DNA from: Parapontixanthobacter aurantiacus
GTDB lineage: Bacteria > Pseudomonadota > Alphaproteobacteria > Sphingomonadales > Sphingomonadaceae
Assembly (NCBI RefSeq): GCF_009827635.1
Contig: NZ_WTYW01000002.1
Location: forward strand, 248,001 to 312,000
Length of the DNA stretch: 64,000 bases
Direction: 5' to 3'
Shown here: piece by piece, positions 30,623 through 40,001 of the stretch
Position numbering within the stretch: the stretch's first letter is position 1
How the letters are laid out: every line of letters begins with the position of its first letter
Translations under genes and position numbers: made by a program
Notes under the pieces: model-generated
The model's database searches: none
What the model was told of the DNA's origin: nothing
Seen by the model: the letters and a program-made list of their open reading frames with translations, nothing else

Positions 30623-32932
30623 ATGGCCGACGATCTTCCCGAACCCAAGCGATATGATGGTGCAACCGGCGGCTGGGGATCGCTCGAAGGGATCAGCCGC
30701 ATCGAATTGTCGGCAAAGGCATCGCCGAGCGCGGCCCTTACGCTCAAGATCCAGAACAAGCCGGGCGGCTATATGTGTTCGTCATGCGCCTGGACGAAGC
30801 CCGAAGATCCGCACGCCTTCGAATTCTGCGAGAATGGGGCGAAGGCGACCTTGTGGGATTTGACCTCGGACCGTTGCACGCCGGAATTTTTCGAGCAGCA
30901 TACCGAGAGCGAACTTCGCAAATGGGGCGATTATCGCCTCGAGAAGTTAGGGCGGCTGACCGAGCCGCTGCGTTATAACCGGGCAACCGACAAGTACGAA
31001 CGGGCCAGCTGGACCGAAGCGTTCCAGGCGATCGGCGCGAAACTAAGGACGATGGAGCCCAAGTCGGTCACCTTCTATGCAAGCGGGAAGGCGGCGCTCG
31101 AACCGTCCTACCTCTATGCCCTTTTCGCGCGCGCTTACGGGCACAACAACCTGCCCGACAGTTCCAACATGTGTCACGAGACGACTTCGGTGGGACTGAA
31201 GAAAGTCATCGGGTCCCCGGTCGGCACTTGCCAGATGGACGATTTCGAGCACGTCGATGCAATCTTCTATCTCGGGCAGAACCCCGGGACCAACAGTCCG
31301 CGTATCCTTCACACGTTGCAGAACGCGGTAAAGCGCGGTTGCAAGATCATCGTCTTCAATCCGCTAAAGGAGAAGGGGCTGCGCGAATTCGTCAATCCTC
31401 AAAATCCAGTGCAGATGACGATCGGCAAGCCGACCAGGATCGATCACATGTATTGTCAGGTGCGACCGGGGGGCGATCTCGCGGCGCTGATGGGCGTCTG
31501 CAAATACGTGATCGAGCAGGACCGGCTGGCGCAGGAAGCGGAGTGTTCGCGCATCCTCGATACCGGTTTCATCGAACAGCACACAACGGGTCTCGAAGCG
31601 CTTGTCGCGAAGGTCGAACAGACAGACTGGCCTGAACTCGAACAAGCGAGCGGGCTCACACGCGGGGAGATGGAACGGGCTGGCGAAGTCTATGTGAAAG
31701 CCGGCAATGTGATGGGCATTTACGGCATGGGTGTCACCCAGCATGTCCACGGCTCGCAGACGATCGGCATGCTCGTCAATCTGCTGCTGTTAAGAGGCAA
31801 TATCGGGCGGAAAGGCGCCGGATGCTCGCCCATTCGCGGCCATTCAAACGTTCAGGGTCAACGAACCGTCGGGATCACCGAGAAGGTCGAACTCGCCCCG
31901 GTCGAGAAATATCGCGAACTATTCGACCTCGAGACCCCGCAGGAGGACGGCCATACCACGGTGGAATTCCTTGAAGCGCTTCTTTCGGGGGAGAACAAGG
32001 GTTATGTCGGTCTTGGCGGCAATCTTGCAAATGCGGTGCCAGACCACGAACGCGTCCACCGTGCCTGGAGCGAAATGGAACTGACGGTTCATGTCGCGAC
32101 GAAGCTCAACACTACTCACTGCATTCCCGGCCGTGAAAGCTGGATCCTGCCCTGTCTCGTTCGTGCAGAGCGGGACAACCAGGCGAGCGGCAGTCAATGG
32201 GTCAGCATGGAAGACAGTTTTAGCCATATCTACGGCAGCCGTTCCGATCGCGAGCCGGCGAGCGAGCACCTGAAAAGCGAAACGGCAATCGTCTGCGGCC
32301 TCGCCAAGGCTACGCTGGGGGATGCCTTTCCCAAACTGGCGTGGGACACCTGGACGGAAGATTACGCGCGCATCCGCGACTGCATCGCCGCTACCTATCC
32401 CGATCAGTTCCACGACATGAATGCGAGGATGAACGAACCCGGCGGGTTTTATCGCGGCAATGCAGCGCGCGAGCGGGTGTGGAAGACGGCGAGCGGCAAG
32501 GCCGAGTTCACCGATCCCACCGTGCTTAACGCTTGCGGGATCGGAGACGCGGAGGGGCGTTATCACCTGGCGACCCTGCGTTCGAACGATCAGTTCAATA
32601 CGACGATATACGGCCATTCCGACAGGTTACGCGGCTTGTCGGGGGACCGCCGCATCGTGATGATGCGACCCGAGGACATGGTCGCGGAGGGATTTGCGGA
32701 AGACGATCTCGTCGACGTTACGACCGACCTGCCCGACGATCATGCCGCGAATGACGGTCAAACGCGCCGCGTTTCCGGTTTCCGGGTCGTGCCTTACGAC
32801 CTGCCCAAGGGAACTCTGGCGGGCTATTTTCCCGAACTCAATCCGCTGGTGCCATTGCAGTATCACGAGGAACTGTCGAAGACACCGGCCAGCAAGGGCA
32901 TTCCGGTCCGCCTTGCCAGAACGAGCACCTAG
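30623..32932 (+). CDS. FdhF/YdeP family molybdopterin oxidoreductase
   Basis: Large molybdopterin enzyme of 769 residues related to formate dehydrogenase alpha subunits. An iron-sulfur motif is near the N-terminus (Cys52, Cys55, Cys69, in MCSSC...FCENGAKA). The segment SSNMCHETTSVGL places Cys184 where E. coli FdhF has selenocysteine, so a Mo-Cys ligand is expected. GMGVTQHVHGSQTIGMLVNLLLLRGNIGRKGAG and the C-terminal dinucleotide-binding domain are typical. This branch usually acts without FdhB/FdhC partners; none are present here. E. coli YdeP is linked to acid resistance; the reaction is not established. It follows fdhD and mobA. Confidence 0.9.
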   Translation: MADDLPEPKRYDGATGGWGSLEGISRIELSAKASPSAALTLKIQNKPGGYMCSSCAWTKPEDPHAFEFCENGAKATLWDLTSDRCTPEFFEQHTESELRKWGDYRLEKLGRLTEPLRYNRATDKYERASWTEAFQAIGAKLRTMEPKSVTFYASGKAALEPSYLYALFARAYGHNNLPDSSNMCHETTSVGLKKVIGSPVGTCQMDDFEHVDAIFYLGQNPGTNSPRILHTLQNAVKRGCKIIVFNPLKEKGLREFVNPQNPVQMTIGKPTRIDHMYCQVRPGGDLAALMGVCKYVIEQDRLAQEAECSRILDTGFIEQHTTGLEALVAKVEQTDWPELEQASGLTRGEMERAGEVYVKAGNVMGIYGMGVTQHVHGSQTIGMLVNLLLLRGNIGRKGAGCSPIRGHSNVQGQRTVGITEKVELAPVEKYRELFDLETPQEDGHTTVEFLEALLSGENKGYVGLGGNLANAVPDHERVHRAWSEMELTVHVATKLNTTHCIPGRESWILPCLVRAERDNQASGSQWVSMEDSFSHIYGSRSDREPASEHLKSETAIVCGLAKATLGDAFPKLAWDTWTEDYARIRDCIAATYPDQFHDMNARMNEPGGFYRGNAARERVWKTASGKAEFTDPTVLNACGIGDAEGRYHLATLRSNDQFNTTIYGHSDRLRGLSGDRRIVMMRPEDMVAEGFAEDDLVDVTTDLPDDHAANDGQTRRVSGFRVVPYDLPKGTLAGYFPELNPLVPLQYHEELSKTPASKGIPVRLARTST

Positions 32933-32977
32933 GTCTCGTCGGACGCTGCCAAAAGCCAAGACAATCGAGGCTAAAAC

Positions 32978-34192
32978 GTGAAAGTACTTTATCTCGTCGA
33001 ACGGTTTCCGGTCTTTTCCGAAACCTTCATAATCGACGAAATTGCCGGTCATGTCGAAGCCGGACTCGACGTCGTTGTCGCAAGTCTGAAAGGGCAGGAG
33101 CATGGCGACTATCCGTTCGAGCAGTCGCCGTTGTTCGGAAGAACCGATTTGGTCTTTCTCGAAGGCAATGCAGAAACGGCGGCAGACAAGTTCAGGCTGA
33201 TTGCACGCGCGCTCCTGGCCAATCCGAAGGCATTCCTTCGCTTGCGCGGGTCGGGTCTGTCGATCCGCGAAATGGCGCAGGCCGCGCTTGTCGAAAGGCT
33301 TGTAAAGAGTCGGTTCGACATCATCCATTGTCACTACGGCTATATCGGACGGGTCGGTCTGGGACTGCGCAAACTAGCCGGGTCGCGGCCCCCTCTGTTC
33401 ATCACGTTCCATGCACATGATCTGCTCAAGCAGTGGTATCTGCCGCTTGCCTCGTTCTACCGTCCGGTTTTCGAAAGCGATGCGACGCTGCTGCCGATCA
33501 GCGACCATTGGCGAAAGCTGCTCGTATCGTCCGGTGCAGACCCTTCCCGTACGAAAGTGCACCACATGGGTGTCCTCCTTCCGTCGGCGCGGGCCAAGTC
33601 GGAGGACGAGGGCGCAAAGCGGGGTGGAACCGCGCAGATCGTGATGACGGGCCGTTTGGTCGAGAAAAAGGGGCATCTGTTCGCCTTGGACGCGTTCGAG
33701 CGCATTGAGGATACCGTCGATTTTCACTGTACGATCGTCGGCGGCGGACCGTTGCTCGAAACGGTGAAAAAGGAAGTACGCGCGCGCGGCCTCGAAGAGA
33801 AGGTAACGCTGTTGGGCTCGGTCCAGCACGAGATCGCCCTGCGCACGCTCGACCGCGCCGACCTGTTCCTGCTTCCCTCCGTTACGGCGACCAATGGCGA
33901 TCAGGAAGGCATTCCCGTCGCTCTGATGGAAGCTATGGCCAAGGGCATCCCGGTCGTATCGACGCGCCATACGGGGATACCGGAACTGATCGAGCATGGT
34001 CGTTCGGGCCTGCTATGCGAGGAACATGACGCAGAAGGACTTGCCGAAAATATCGAAAGTCTGTGCCGGGATCCTGTGCTGCGTGAACGGCTGGCGAAGG
34101 CAGGACGCAAGAAGGTCGCAGCGGAATTCGAACGGCAGGAGCTCGGCCGGACCCTGCGTCGCTATTACGCCGAAGCCCTCACGCGCAACTGA
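32978..34192 (+). CDS. GT4-family glycosyltransferase
   Basis: Glycosyltransferase of 404 residues with GT-B fold. The N-terminal half begins MKVLYLVERFPVFSETFIIDEI, typical of exopolysaccharide or surface-glycan enzymes of the GT4 group. The C-terminal donor-binding half contains MTGRLVEKKGHLFALDAF and the E-x7-E motif EGIPVALMEAMAKGIPVVSTRHTGIPELI. Donor and acceptor sugars cannot be predicted. It starts 45 bases after the oxidoreductase gene but is functionally unrelated and probably separately regulated. Confidence 0.9.
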   Translation: MKVLYLVERFPVFSETFIIDEIAGHVEAGLDVVVASLKGQEHGDYPFEQSPLFGRTDLVFLEGNAETAADKFRLIARALLANPKAFLRLRGSGLSIREMAQAALVERLVKSRFDIIHCHYGYIGRVGLGLRKLAGSRPPLFITFHAHDLLKQWYLPLASFYRPVFESDATLLPISDHWRKLLVSSGADPSRTKVHHMGVLLPSARAKSEDEGAKRGGTAQIVMTGRLVEKKGHLFALDAFERIEDTVDFHCTIVGGGPLLETVKKEVRARGLEEKVTLLGSVQHEIALRTLDRADLFLLPSVTATNGDQEGIPVALMEAMAKGIPVVSTRHTGIPELIEHGRSGLLCEEHDAEGLAENIESLCRDPVLRERLAKAGRKKVAAEFERQELGRTLRRYYAEALTRN

Positions 34193-34222
34193 CGCGCAGC
34201 AGCGGTTCGATTACGCTTCTTA

Positions 34223-35797
34223 TCAGCTTGGCCCGGTTTCCTCGTCCTCTCGCCGGAGATAGACGGTTCGCGTCGGGAACGCGATCGCGATGTCGGCGGC
34301 CTCCAGTCGCTCGTAAATATGGAGGAGAAGATCGTTGCGGATCGTAAGGCTCTCGTTGAAGTCGCTCGTTTCTATGTAGGCGAAAGTTTCGACCGATAGT
34401 GAATCTGCTCCGAAATATCTCAGCTTCGCGCGCCTTGGATCGTCCGCAATCCGCGGGTTCTCTATCAACGCGGCTTCAATCAGATCGATGGCCTGCCTCA
34501 GCTTCGCGGAACTCAACGCGTATTCAAGACCGATGGTCTCGTTGAACAAGAACCGTTCTCGCTTGGTGTAATTCTCGATCTGGCGGGACGAGAAATCGCC
34601 GTTGGGAATAGTGACCAGCGTCCGCTCCAAAGTGCGAATGCGGGTCGAGCGCATTCCGATATCCTCCACCGTACCGATGACGTCACCGACCTTGCAGACA
34701 TCGCCGACCTGGATCGGCCGGTCTGCCAGGACGGAGATCGTTCCGACGAGGTTCTCGACCGTCTTTTGAGCGCCGAGCGCGAGCACGAGACCGCCGATGC
34801 CGAGCGCCGCGACCCCCGTCGTCACGTCGAAGCCGAGCGTATCGAGAATACCGAGCGTCGCGATCACCAGCAGCGCGACCTTGGCGACGCGGCGGGCAAA
34901 GGTAATGACGGATGCCGTTTGGTGGCGTTCGCGCCGCTCCATGCGGCCCGACAGCCAGCGGGCGAAGGCATCGACCAGTCGCAAGGTGAACCAGAGCGCC
35001 GCAATCCAACCCGCGATCCCCAGATAGCGCAGGACGGTCTGCCGGGCGACGATGGATATGGCCGTTCCGTCGGACCAGATGCGGAAGGTAACGATCGCGA
35101 CGAACAGCGCGAGAGGTGGCAGGGCCGCATCGATTAGCCGGTACAAGCCGCCCTTGCTCGATAGGACCTGCCGCAGGCCGAGCAGTATCAGCGCGGCGAT
35201 CCCACGTGCGATCACGAAGGCGAGAAGGAGGAGGGCGAACAGTTTCACCCAGTCCCATAGGGGTGCGCCCGCAATCTCGAGGTCGCTGCGGGCCGGCGTG
35301 TTGCCGACCTCGTCCGGCAGGGCCGCCAACGTCTCGCCGGCTACCTGCCATATGGGCTGTCCGTCTTCGCCTTCGCTCCGCGTCAGGAGGATCGGCGTTT
35401 CCCCGTCAGCCAGAAAACCTACCCGTTCAACTGTCGGCGGAAGCCCGTCATCGAGATCGCCTTCCGCCTCGTTGGATAATTCCTGAAAAGTCTGCAGCGT
35501 ACCTCCGCTATCAAGCGCCCCGCGCAACCGCGCGGCCAACATTTCGGCTGGAACGTCGGAGCCTTCGGGAGGTGCGAGATACGGGTCGGCGGCGGCCAGT
35601 TCGTCGCTGGCAAGCGCTCGCAGTAAACCCGTGACCGTTGAACGCGGCGTTTCGCGGCCGAACGGATCGGCCTCCACAGCTTCTTCGTTGGTTGCTTCGG
35701 AACTCGGAAAGAGGGCAGAAGCGGCAATCGTCGGGCCTGCCTGCAGGGCCAGCGATATGGCGAGAACGATGCGAAGGACGAAGCGTATGGACGTCAT
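34223..35797 (-). CDS. MscS-family mechanosensitive channel
   Basis: Mechanosensitive ion channel of 524 residues. A signal peptide (MTSIRFVLRIVLAISLALQAGPTIAAS) leads an approximately 170-residue periplasmic domain. Transmembrane helices follow, then the pore helix GVAALGIGGLVLALGAQKTVENLVGTI and the beta domain DRPIQVGDVCKVGDVIGTVEDIGMRSTRIRTLERTLVTIPN, the MscS core. It protects against osmotic downshock. The ATG at 35797 is preferred; a TTG at 35833 would place 12 residues before the signal peptide. It is convergent with the glycosyltransferase gene. Confidence 0.93.
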   Translation of the reverse strand: MTSIRFVLRIVLAISLALQAGPTIAASALFPSSEATNEEAVEADPFGRETPRSTVTGLLRALASDELAAADPYLAPPEGSDVPAEMLAARLRGALDSGGTLQTFQELSNEAEGDLDDGLPPTVERVGFLADGETPILLTRSEGEDGQPIWQVAGETLAALPDEVGNTPARSDLEIAGAPLWDWVKLFALLLLAFVIARGIAALILLGLRQVLSSKGGLYRLIDAALPPLALFVAIVTFRIWSDGTAISIVARQTVLRYLGIAGWIAALWFTLRLVDAFARWLSGRMERRERHQTASVITFARRVAKVALLVIATLGILDTLGFDVTTGVAALGIGGLVLALGAQKTVENLVGTISVLADRPIQVGDVCKVGDVIGTVEDIGMRSTRIRTLERTLVTIPNGDFSSRQIENYTKRERFLFNETIGLEYALSSAKLRQAIDLIEAALIENPRIADDPRRAKLRYFGADSLSVETFAYIETSDFNESLTIRNDLLLHIYERLEAADIAIAFPTRTVYLRREDEETGPS

Positions 35798-35895
35798 GGC
35801 ACAGGCCTTGGCAAGCGAGCCGGTGCTTTTCAAGGACCGTGGCGGGGGCTAGGCCGTCACAGACACTGCATGTGAAGAGGGTGCATTTCACTATT

Positions 35896-36783
35896 ATGAC
35901 CGATAGGACACGGCGCGCGATGCGCTCTTGGCTGTTCGCCCCGGGTGACAGCGAAAAGAAAATGAGCAAATGCGCCGAAAGCGCGGCCGATATTGCCATC
36001 CTCGATCTCGAGGACGCCGTTGCCCCGGACAGCAAGAACGAAGCGCGACAAATCCTCCGCGATTTCCTGTCTACCTACGATGGAGACAAAAGCCGCGTCT
36101 TCGTCCGCGTCAATCCGCTCGACGGACCCCACACGCTTGCCGACCTTGCCGCTGTCATGCCGGCCCGGCCCGGCGGCATCATGCTGCCGAAGGTGTATGG
36201 TCGGCAGGACGTCGAGACGCTCGACAAATATCTCGAAGCTTTCGAGGTCGCCAACGACATGGAGCGCGGTTCGACGCAGGTGATCGTCCTGGTCACGGAA
36301 ACTGCCGAGAGCATGTTTCATTGCGGGGATTTCAAGAACGCGCCCCGCCTCGTCGCAATGACATGGGGCGCCGAGGACCTTGCAGATTCGCTCGGTGCGA
36401 GCGCCAATACGGAACCCGATGGCAGCTTCGGCTTCACCTACGAACTGGCGCGCAGCATGTGCTTGCTCGGTGCCGCTACGGCGGGCGTTACGGCGATCGA
36501 AACGATCCAGGCGGATTTCCGCGATCTCGATGCGCTACGTGTGCGAGCGGACAAGGTACGTCGCGCGGGGTTTCAAGGGATGCTGGCGATCCACCCGGCG
36601 CAGATTGACGTCATCAACGAGGCTTTCACACCCGGCGAGGAAGAACTCGCAGAGGCGCGCGAGATCGTCGCTCTGTTCGAAGCCAATCCGGGTGCCGGGA
36701 CGATCGGTCACAATGGCAAGATGCTGGATCGGCCCCATCTTGCGCGAGCGCGAAACCTGCTCGCGGCAGCGGACCTGAACTAG
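35896..36783 (+). CDS. CitE-like HpcH/HpaI aldolase/lyase
   Basis: Cytoplasmic TIM-barrel lyase of 295 residues of the CitE/HpcH family. Motifs are RSWLFAPGDSEKKMSKCAESAADIAILDLEDAVAPDSKNEAR, then RVNPLDGP, GIMLPKV and the metal-ligand region AMTWGAEDLADSLGA, and GMLAIHPAQI. Stand-alone CitE-like proteins act on malyl-CoA, citramalyl-CoA or related thioesters; no citrate lyase alpha or gamma subunits are near, so a thioesterase or lyase role on a short CoA thioester is likely. It is divergent from the MscS gene. Confidence 0.9.
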   Translation: MTDRTRRAMRSWLFAPGDSEKKMSKCAESAADIAILDLEDAVAPDSKNEARQILRDFLSTYDGDKSRVFVRVNPLDGPHTLADLAAVMPARPGGIMLPKVYGRQDVETLDKYLEAFEVANDMERGSTQVIVLVTETAESMFHCGDFKNAPRLVAMTWGAEDLADSLGASANTEPDGSFGFTYELARSMCLLGAATAGVTAIETIQADFRDLDALRVRADKVRRAGFQGMLAIHPAQIDVINEAFTPGEEELAEAREIVALFEANPGAGTIGHNGKMLDRPHLARARNLLAAADLN

Positions 36784-36852
36784 CGGACGATAATCCCCGC
36801 GCCGAAGGATGGCGGCTTTGATTGCGCTTCGTCTCGCTGTAACGGTCTCGGC

Positions 36853-37500
36853 ATGCGGATCGCGATCTATGATCTCGACAATACCCTCACGCGTCGAGCA
36901 ACCTTCACGCCTTTTCTTGCCTTTGCCGCGCGGCGGATTGCCCCCTGGAGGCTCATACTGCTGCCCATCTGGGTCCTGATGATGTTGGGCTATCGCGCCG
37001 GGCTGTTCGATCGGACGACGCTCAAGACCTATGGAATGCGCTTGATGCTGGGGAAGGCCAGCGTCGAAATGCTCCAGCGAGTGGGCCACGAATTTGCAAG
37101 CACACGCGCGAATAACGACTTTTTCATGCCTGCCGTGCTCGCCCTGCTCGATGAAGACCGAAGGAACGGGGCGCACGTCGTCATCGCCACCGCCGCTTTC
37201 GATTTTTACGCACTCGCCTTTGCCGATCTTCTGCTCATCGAAACGGTGATCGGATCGCGCTGGGACGGGCGCGTAATCAGCGGAGGCAATTGCTACGGCG
37301 AAACGAAGCTTCGCCGCGTCCAAAGTTGGGCGAAGGCGGAAGGGCTGTCGCTGGATTCCGCTACGATCCGGTTCGTGAGCGACAGTTTTGCCGATGCGCC
37401 GCTTCTCGAACTGGCGGACGAGCCGATCTTCGTCAGTTCGAGCGCGAGCAAACGGGCGCGGGCGAAAGCGCGCGGCTGGCGCGTTATCAGCGCTGATTGA
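36853..37500 (+). CDS. HAD-family phosphatase, PSP/HAD-IB type
   Basis: Haloacid dehalogenase superfamily hydrolase of 215 residues. Motif I is YDLDNTLTRR (DxDxT, residues 6-11), motif II is the Thr/Ala stretch VVIATAAFDFY, and motif III/IV is VSDSFADAPLLELADEPI. A hydrophobic stretch at about residues 30-48 (APWRLILLPIWVLMMLG) is common in HAD-IB members. Possible substrates include phosphoserine-like or lipid-linked phosphates. It overlaps the convergent GT4 gene by 14 bases at the 3' ends. Confidence 0.88.
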   Translation: MRIAIYDLDNTLTRRATFTPFLAFAARRIAPWRLILLPIWVLMMLGYRAGLFDRTTLKTYGMRLMLGKASVEMLQRVGHEFASTRANNDFFMPAVLALLDEDRRNGAHVVIATAAFDFYALAFADLLLIETVIGSRWDGRVISGGNCYGETKLRRVQSWAKAEGLSLDSATIRFVSDSFADAPLLELADEPIFVSSSASKRARAKARGWRVISAD

Positions 37501-38581
37501 GGAGACTATTCAAACGGCGGACGATGAGCGCTCCTGTCGCGTCGAACCTTTCCTGCGAGAATTTCTCCAGCACTCGCTTGCGGGCTGCAATCCCCATCTC
37601 AGAAAGGTCTTCAGGATTGTTCAGCAGATTGCGGAGCGCCGCAGCCAGCGAATGAGCGTCGCCAGTTTCCACCACGCGCCCGATGGCAGGTGTGTCGACT
37701 GTGAACGGCATCTCGCCTGTTCGTGAGACGATGACGGGGAGGCCTGCCTCCATCGCTTCGTGCGCGGCGATGCAGAAACCTTCGCGGCGGGAGGGCTGCA
37801 CGTAGAGGTGAAGTTTCTTCAGATATTCCGAGGTGTCCTTAGCGAATCCGACAAAGTCGATCGTGTCCACCCTCTCGGCTCTCGCGCGTTCGCGCAAGGC
37901 TTGCTCCTCCGCTCCTGTTCCGGCGATCGTGATGCGGTAGGGCGTTTTCGGGCAGGAGGGCTCAGCGTGCATGATCGCGAGCGCGTCGATCAATATGTCG
38001 TAGCCCTTGTTGGGATGAAGCCTACCGAGACTTCCGATCCGCAAGGTTTCTCCACTGTGCCAAGGCTGTGCCTGGGGTGCATCCCGTCTGGCAGCAAAGA
38101 TCGGCCAGGTGACGACACGCTGCGGGGCAAGACCTAACCGCTTGGCAGTCAGCATGGCGACCTGTTCGCTATCTGCGACCCAGATGTCGGATGCATCTGC
38201 CCGCCAACGCAACAACCGCTCGTTCCAGGGTTTCAGAAAGGCATTGTGCTGCCAACTCACGACCGGGATTCCGAGCCTTCTGCCAACCACCTGCCCGAGG
38301 AGGGTCGCGCGCGTCAGAGAGGTCCAGATCGCATCCGCGCCCCATTCTCGCGTCTGTCCCAGAAGCCAGCGATAGGCGGCCAAGTGTTCGCCTTCGCCGC
38401 CTTCGCGAACGACGGGTTCCACGCCCTCGTTCCGCAAGCGTTCCACGGCCAGTCCGTCACGCCGGGTCAGCGCCAGGACGCGCACCTGCGCACCTGCTTT
38501 CTCCAGAGCCTGGACGATTTTGGGAAGCGGCGTTTGCGCACCGCCGCCCTCCATCGAATTAATGGCATAGGCTATGCGCAT
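37487..38581 (-). CDS. GT4-family glycosyltransferase
   Basis: Glycosyltransferase of 364 residues. The start MRIAYAINSMEGGGAQTPLP holds the glycine-rich acceptor loop of GT4 enzymes, and the C-terminal half has RIGSLGRLHPNKGYDILIDAL and REGFCIAAHEAMEAGLPVIVSRTGEMPF with the E-x7-E donor motif. It begins inside the end of the glycerophosphotransferase-like gene (10-base overlap), so the two are cotranscribed and presumably build the same surface polymer. Confidence 0.9.
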   Translation of the reverse strand: MRIAYAINSMEGGGAQTPLPKIVQALEKAGAQVRVLALTRRDGLAVERLRNEGVEPVVREGGEGEHLAAYRWLLGQTREWGADAIWTSLTRATLLGQVVGRRLGIPVVSWQHNAFLKPWNERLLRWRADASDIWVADSEQVAMLTAKRLGLAPQRVVTWPIFAARRDAPQAQPWHSGETLRIGSLGRLHPNKGYDILIDALAIMHAEPSCPKTPYRITIAGTGAEEQALRERARAERVDTIDFVGFAKDTSEYLKKLHLYVQPSRREGFCIAAHEAMEAGLPVIVSRTGEMPFTVDTPAIGRVVETGDAHSLAAALRNLLNNPEDLSEMGIAARKRVLEKFSQERFDATGALIVRRLNSLLNQR

Positions 38582-39771
38582 TCTGGTCCGCTCTTGCGGC
38601 GTTCGTTTGCTTGAGCGATAGCCTTGGCGATCGCATTGGCAGCACGCTCGGACGCCGGCGTATCGGACAGTGCGAAAGTATGGGCGACCAGCTGCATCTG
38701 TCGTTCGCGATCCCGTTTGCCGATCGTTTTCCAGTCGCCGAGCGCTGTAATGAGCTCTGACGTAGTGGCAACCCGCTCCCCGACTTGCAGGAAGGGTAGG
38801 GCTGCTTCACCCTGCGATTGCAACGCACCATTAGGATCGAGCAGAAATACGGGTCGCGGGCGTACGATGAACTCATAAAGCTGGCTCGAGGCATCGCCGA
38901 TATATGCGTCCGCAGCCAACATGTACGACATGTCGAACAGGCGCGGTCCGTCGATATCGACGAGGATGTTCGAAGCCGCGAGTGCTTCCTCCGGTATTTC
39001 CGGGCGCAACCGTCCGACCTTGTATTCCGGCGATACATGGATGGTCTTGCGGAACAGCATGACGTGCGGCGCGAAGATGAGATTGTAAGCCTGCCCCGCA
39101 TCGCTTGCGAACCAGTGGAGAAGCTCGGGACCCTCGTCGTACCAGCTCGACAGGTGCGGATCGAAATGCGGATTATAGACGAAGGTCGGGCGAGTGTTGT
39201 CGAAGAATTTGGGCCGCGCCTCGAGATCGATGTTCTCGAATTTCGGATAGCCCGTGACCTCGATCTTTGTCGCGTCGACGCCATTGGCAACGAGCTGCTC
39301 TTTTATCTTCGGCCCCGCGACGAGGCTGAGATCGAAGCGCCGATGGTCGGGATGAAAGGTCACGCTGCGGTCGCCCGTTCCGTGTGGGACTCGGACGAAT
39401 ATCGGCGCGATCTGGGGATCGAGGCGCTGCTTCACGCGCAGGCAGGTTCTCTCGGTTGAGATTACCGCGTCGCTGGCGGCGAAGATGCACTCATGGCTTC
39501 TCAGGCGAGCCAGCCTCGTAACGGGAGCGAGCCTGTCCAGCCCCTTGGCAGCAGCCGCGACGAGGCGAGGGAGTGCGAGTTCGTGCCAGGATATGCGCGC
39601 TGCATCCTCCGGCCTGATCAGGCTTTCGATCTGTGCCCGAATGACGTCGCTGGCATAAGCTACTTTCGTCTCGATGTCCGGGTGAAGCCGGGCCATCGCA
39701 CCTGCGACCGGGGCGAGATGCGCCACCTGATGCGCCGCGTCGTGGTTGAACAGGAAAAGGGCGCGGGGCAT
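38572..39771 (-). CDS. CDP-glycerol glycerophosphotransferase-like protein
   Basis: Protein of 399 residues from ATG 39771. The N-terminal half resembles a GT-B fold (MPRALFLFNHDAAHQVAHLAPVAGAMARLHPD), and the C-terminal half carries YIGDASSQLYEFIVRPRPVFLLDPNG, recalling the DxSS motif of TagB/TagF-like poly(glycerol-phosphate) polymerases. The middle FVYNPHFDPHLSSWYDEG is also in keeping. Assignment to the family is moderate and the substrate is unknown. A TTG at 39807 would add 12 residues. It heads a two-gene minus-strand unit with the GT4 gene. Confidence 0.72.
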   Translation of the reverse strand: MPRALFLFNHDAAHQVAHLAPVAGAMARLHPDIETKVAYASDVIRAQIESLIRPEDAARISWHELALPRLVAAAAKGLDRLAPVTRLARLRSHECIFAASDAVISTERTCLRVKQRLDPQIAPIFVRVPHGTGDRSVTFHPDHRRFDLSLVAGPKIKEQLVANGVDATKIEVTGYPKFENIDLEARPKFFDNTRPTFVYNPHFDPHLSSWYDEGPELLHWFASDAGQAYNLIFAPHVMLFRKTIHVSPEYKVGRLRPEIPEEALAASNILVDIDGPRLFDMSYMLAADAYIGDASSQLYEFIVRPRPVFLLDPNGALQSQGEAALPFLQVGERVATTSELITALGDWKTIGKRDRERQMQLVAHTFALSDTPASERAANAIAKAIAQANERRKSGPECA

Positions 39772-39836
39772 GGTTCGCGCGATTAAAGCAACGGCTTGCC
39801 GATGCAAGGCGATTAGCCCGCCCGTAGCGTTTGCCT

Positions 39837-40001
39837 ATGCCGATGGCAGCAGCTATCGCGCCAACGCGTCCCGGTGTGAGCGACGCATTGGGATTGACAA
39901 TGAAATCTGCGGTGATCGAACCGGAAAAATGCAACAAATCCGAGGTCAGCGACTTGCTCGATCTGCTCGTTGGTTTGTTCGGTCCGGAGAATGCCAAGTG
40001 A
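39837..40001 (+). CDS. 54-residue ORF coupled to nucleotidyltransferase
   Basis: A 54-codon ORF from ATG 39837 ends in a GTGA overlap with the start of the nucleotidyltransferase gene. The C-terminal part (KSEVSDLLDLLVGLFGPENAK) would form an amphipathic helix; no family recognised. The upstream ribosome binding site is weak, and an internal ATG at 39900 is possible. It could be a real small protein or a chance frame; the coupling overlap is the main support. Confidence 0.4.
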   Translation: MPMAAAIAPTRPGVSDALGLTMKSAVIEPEKCNKSEVSDLLDLLVGLFGPENAK

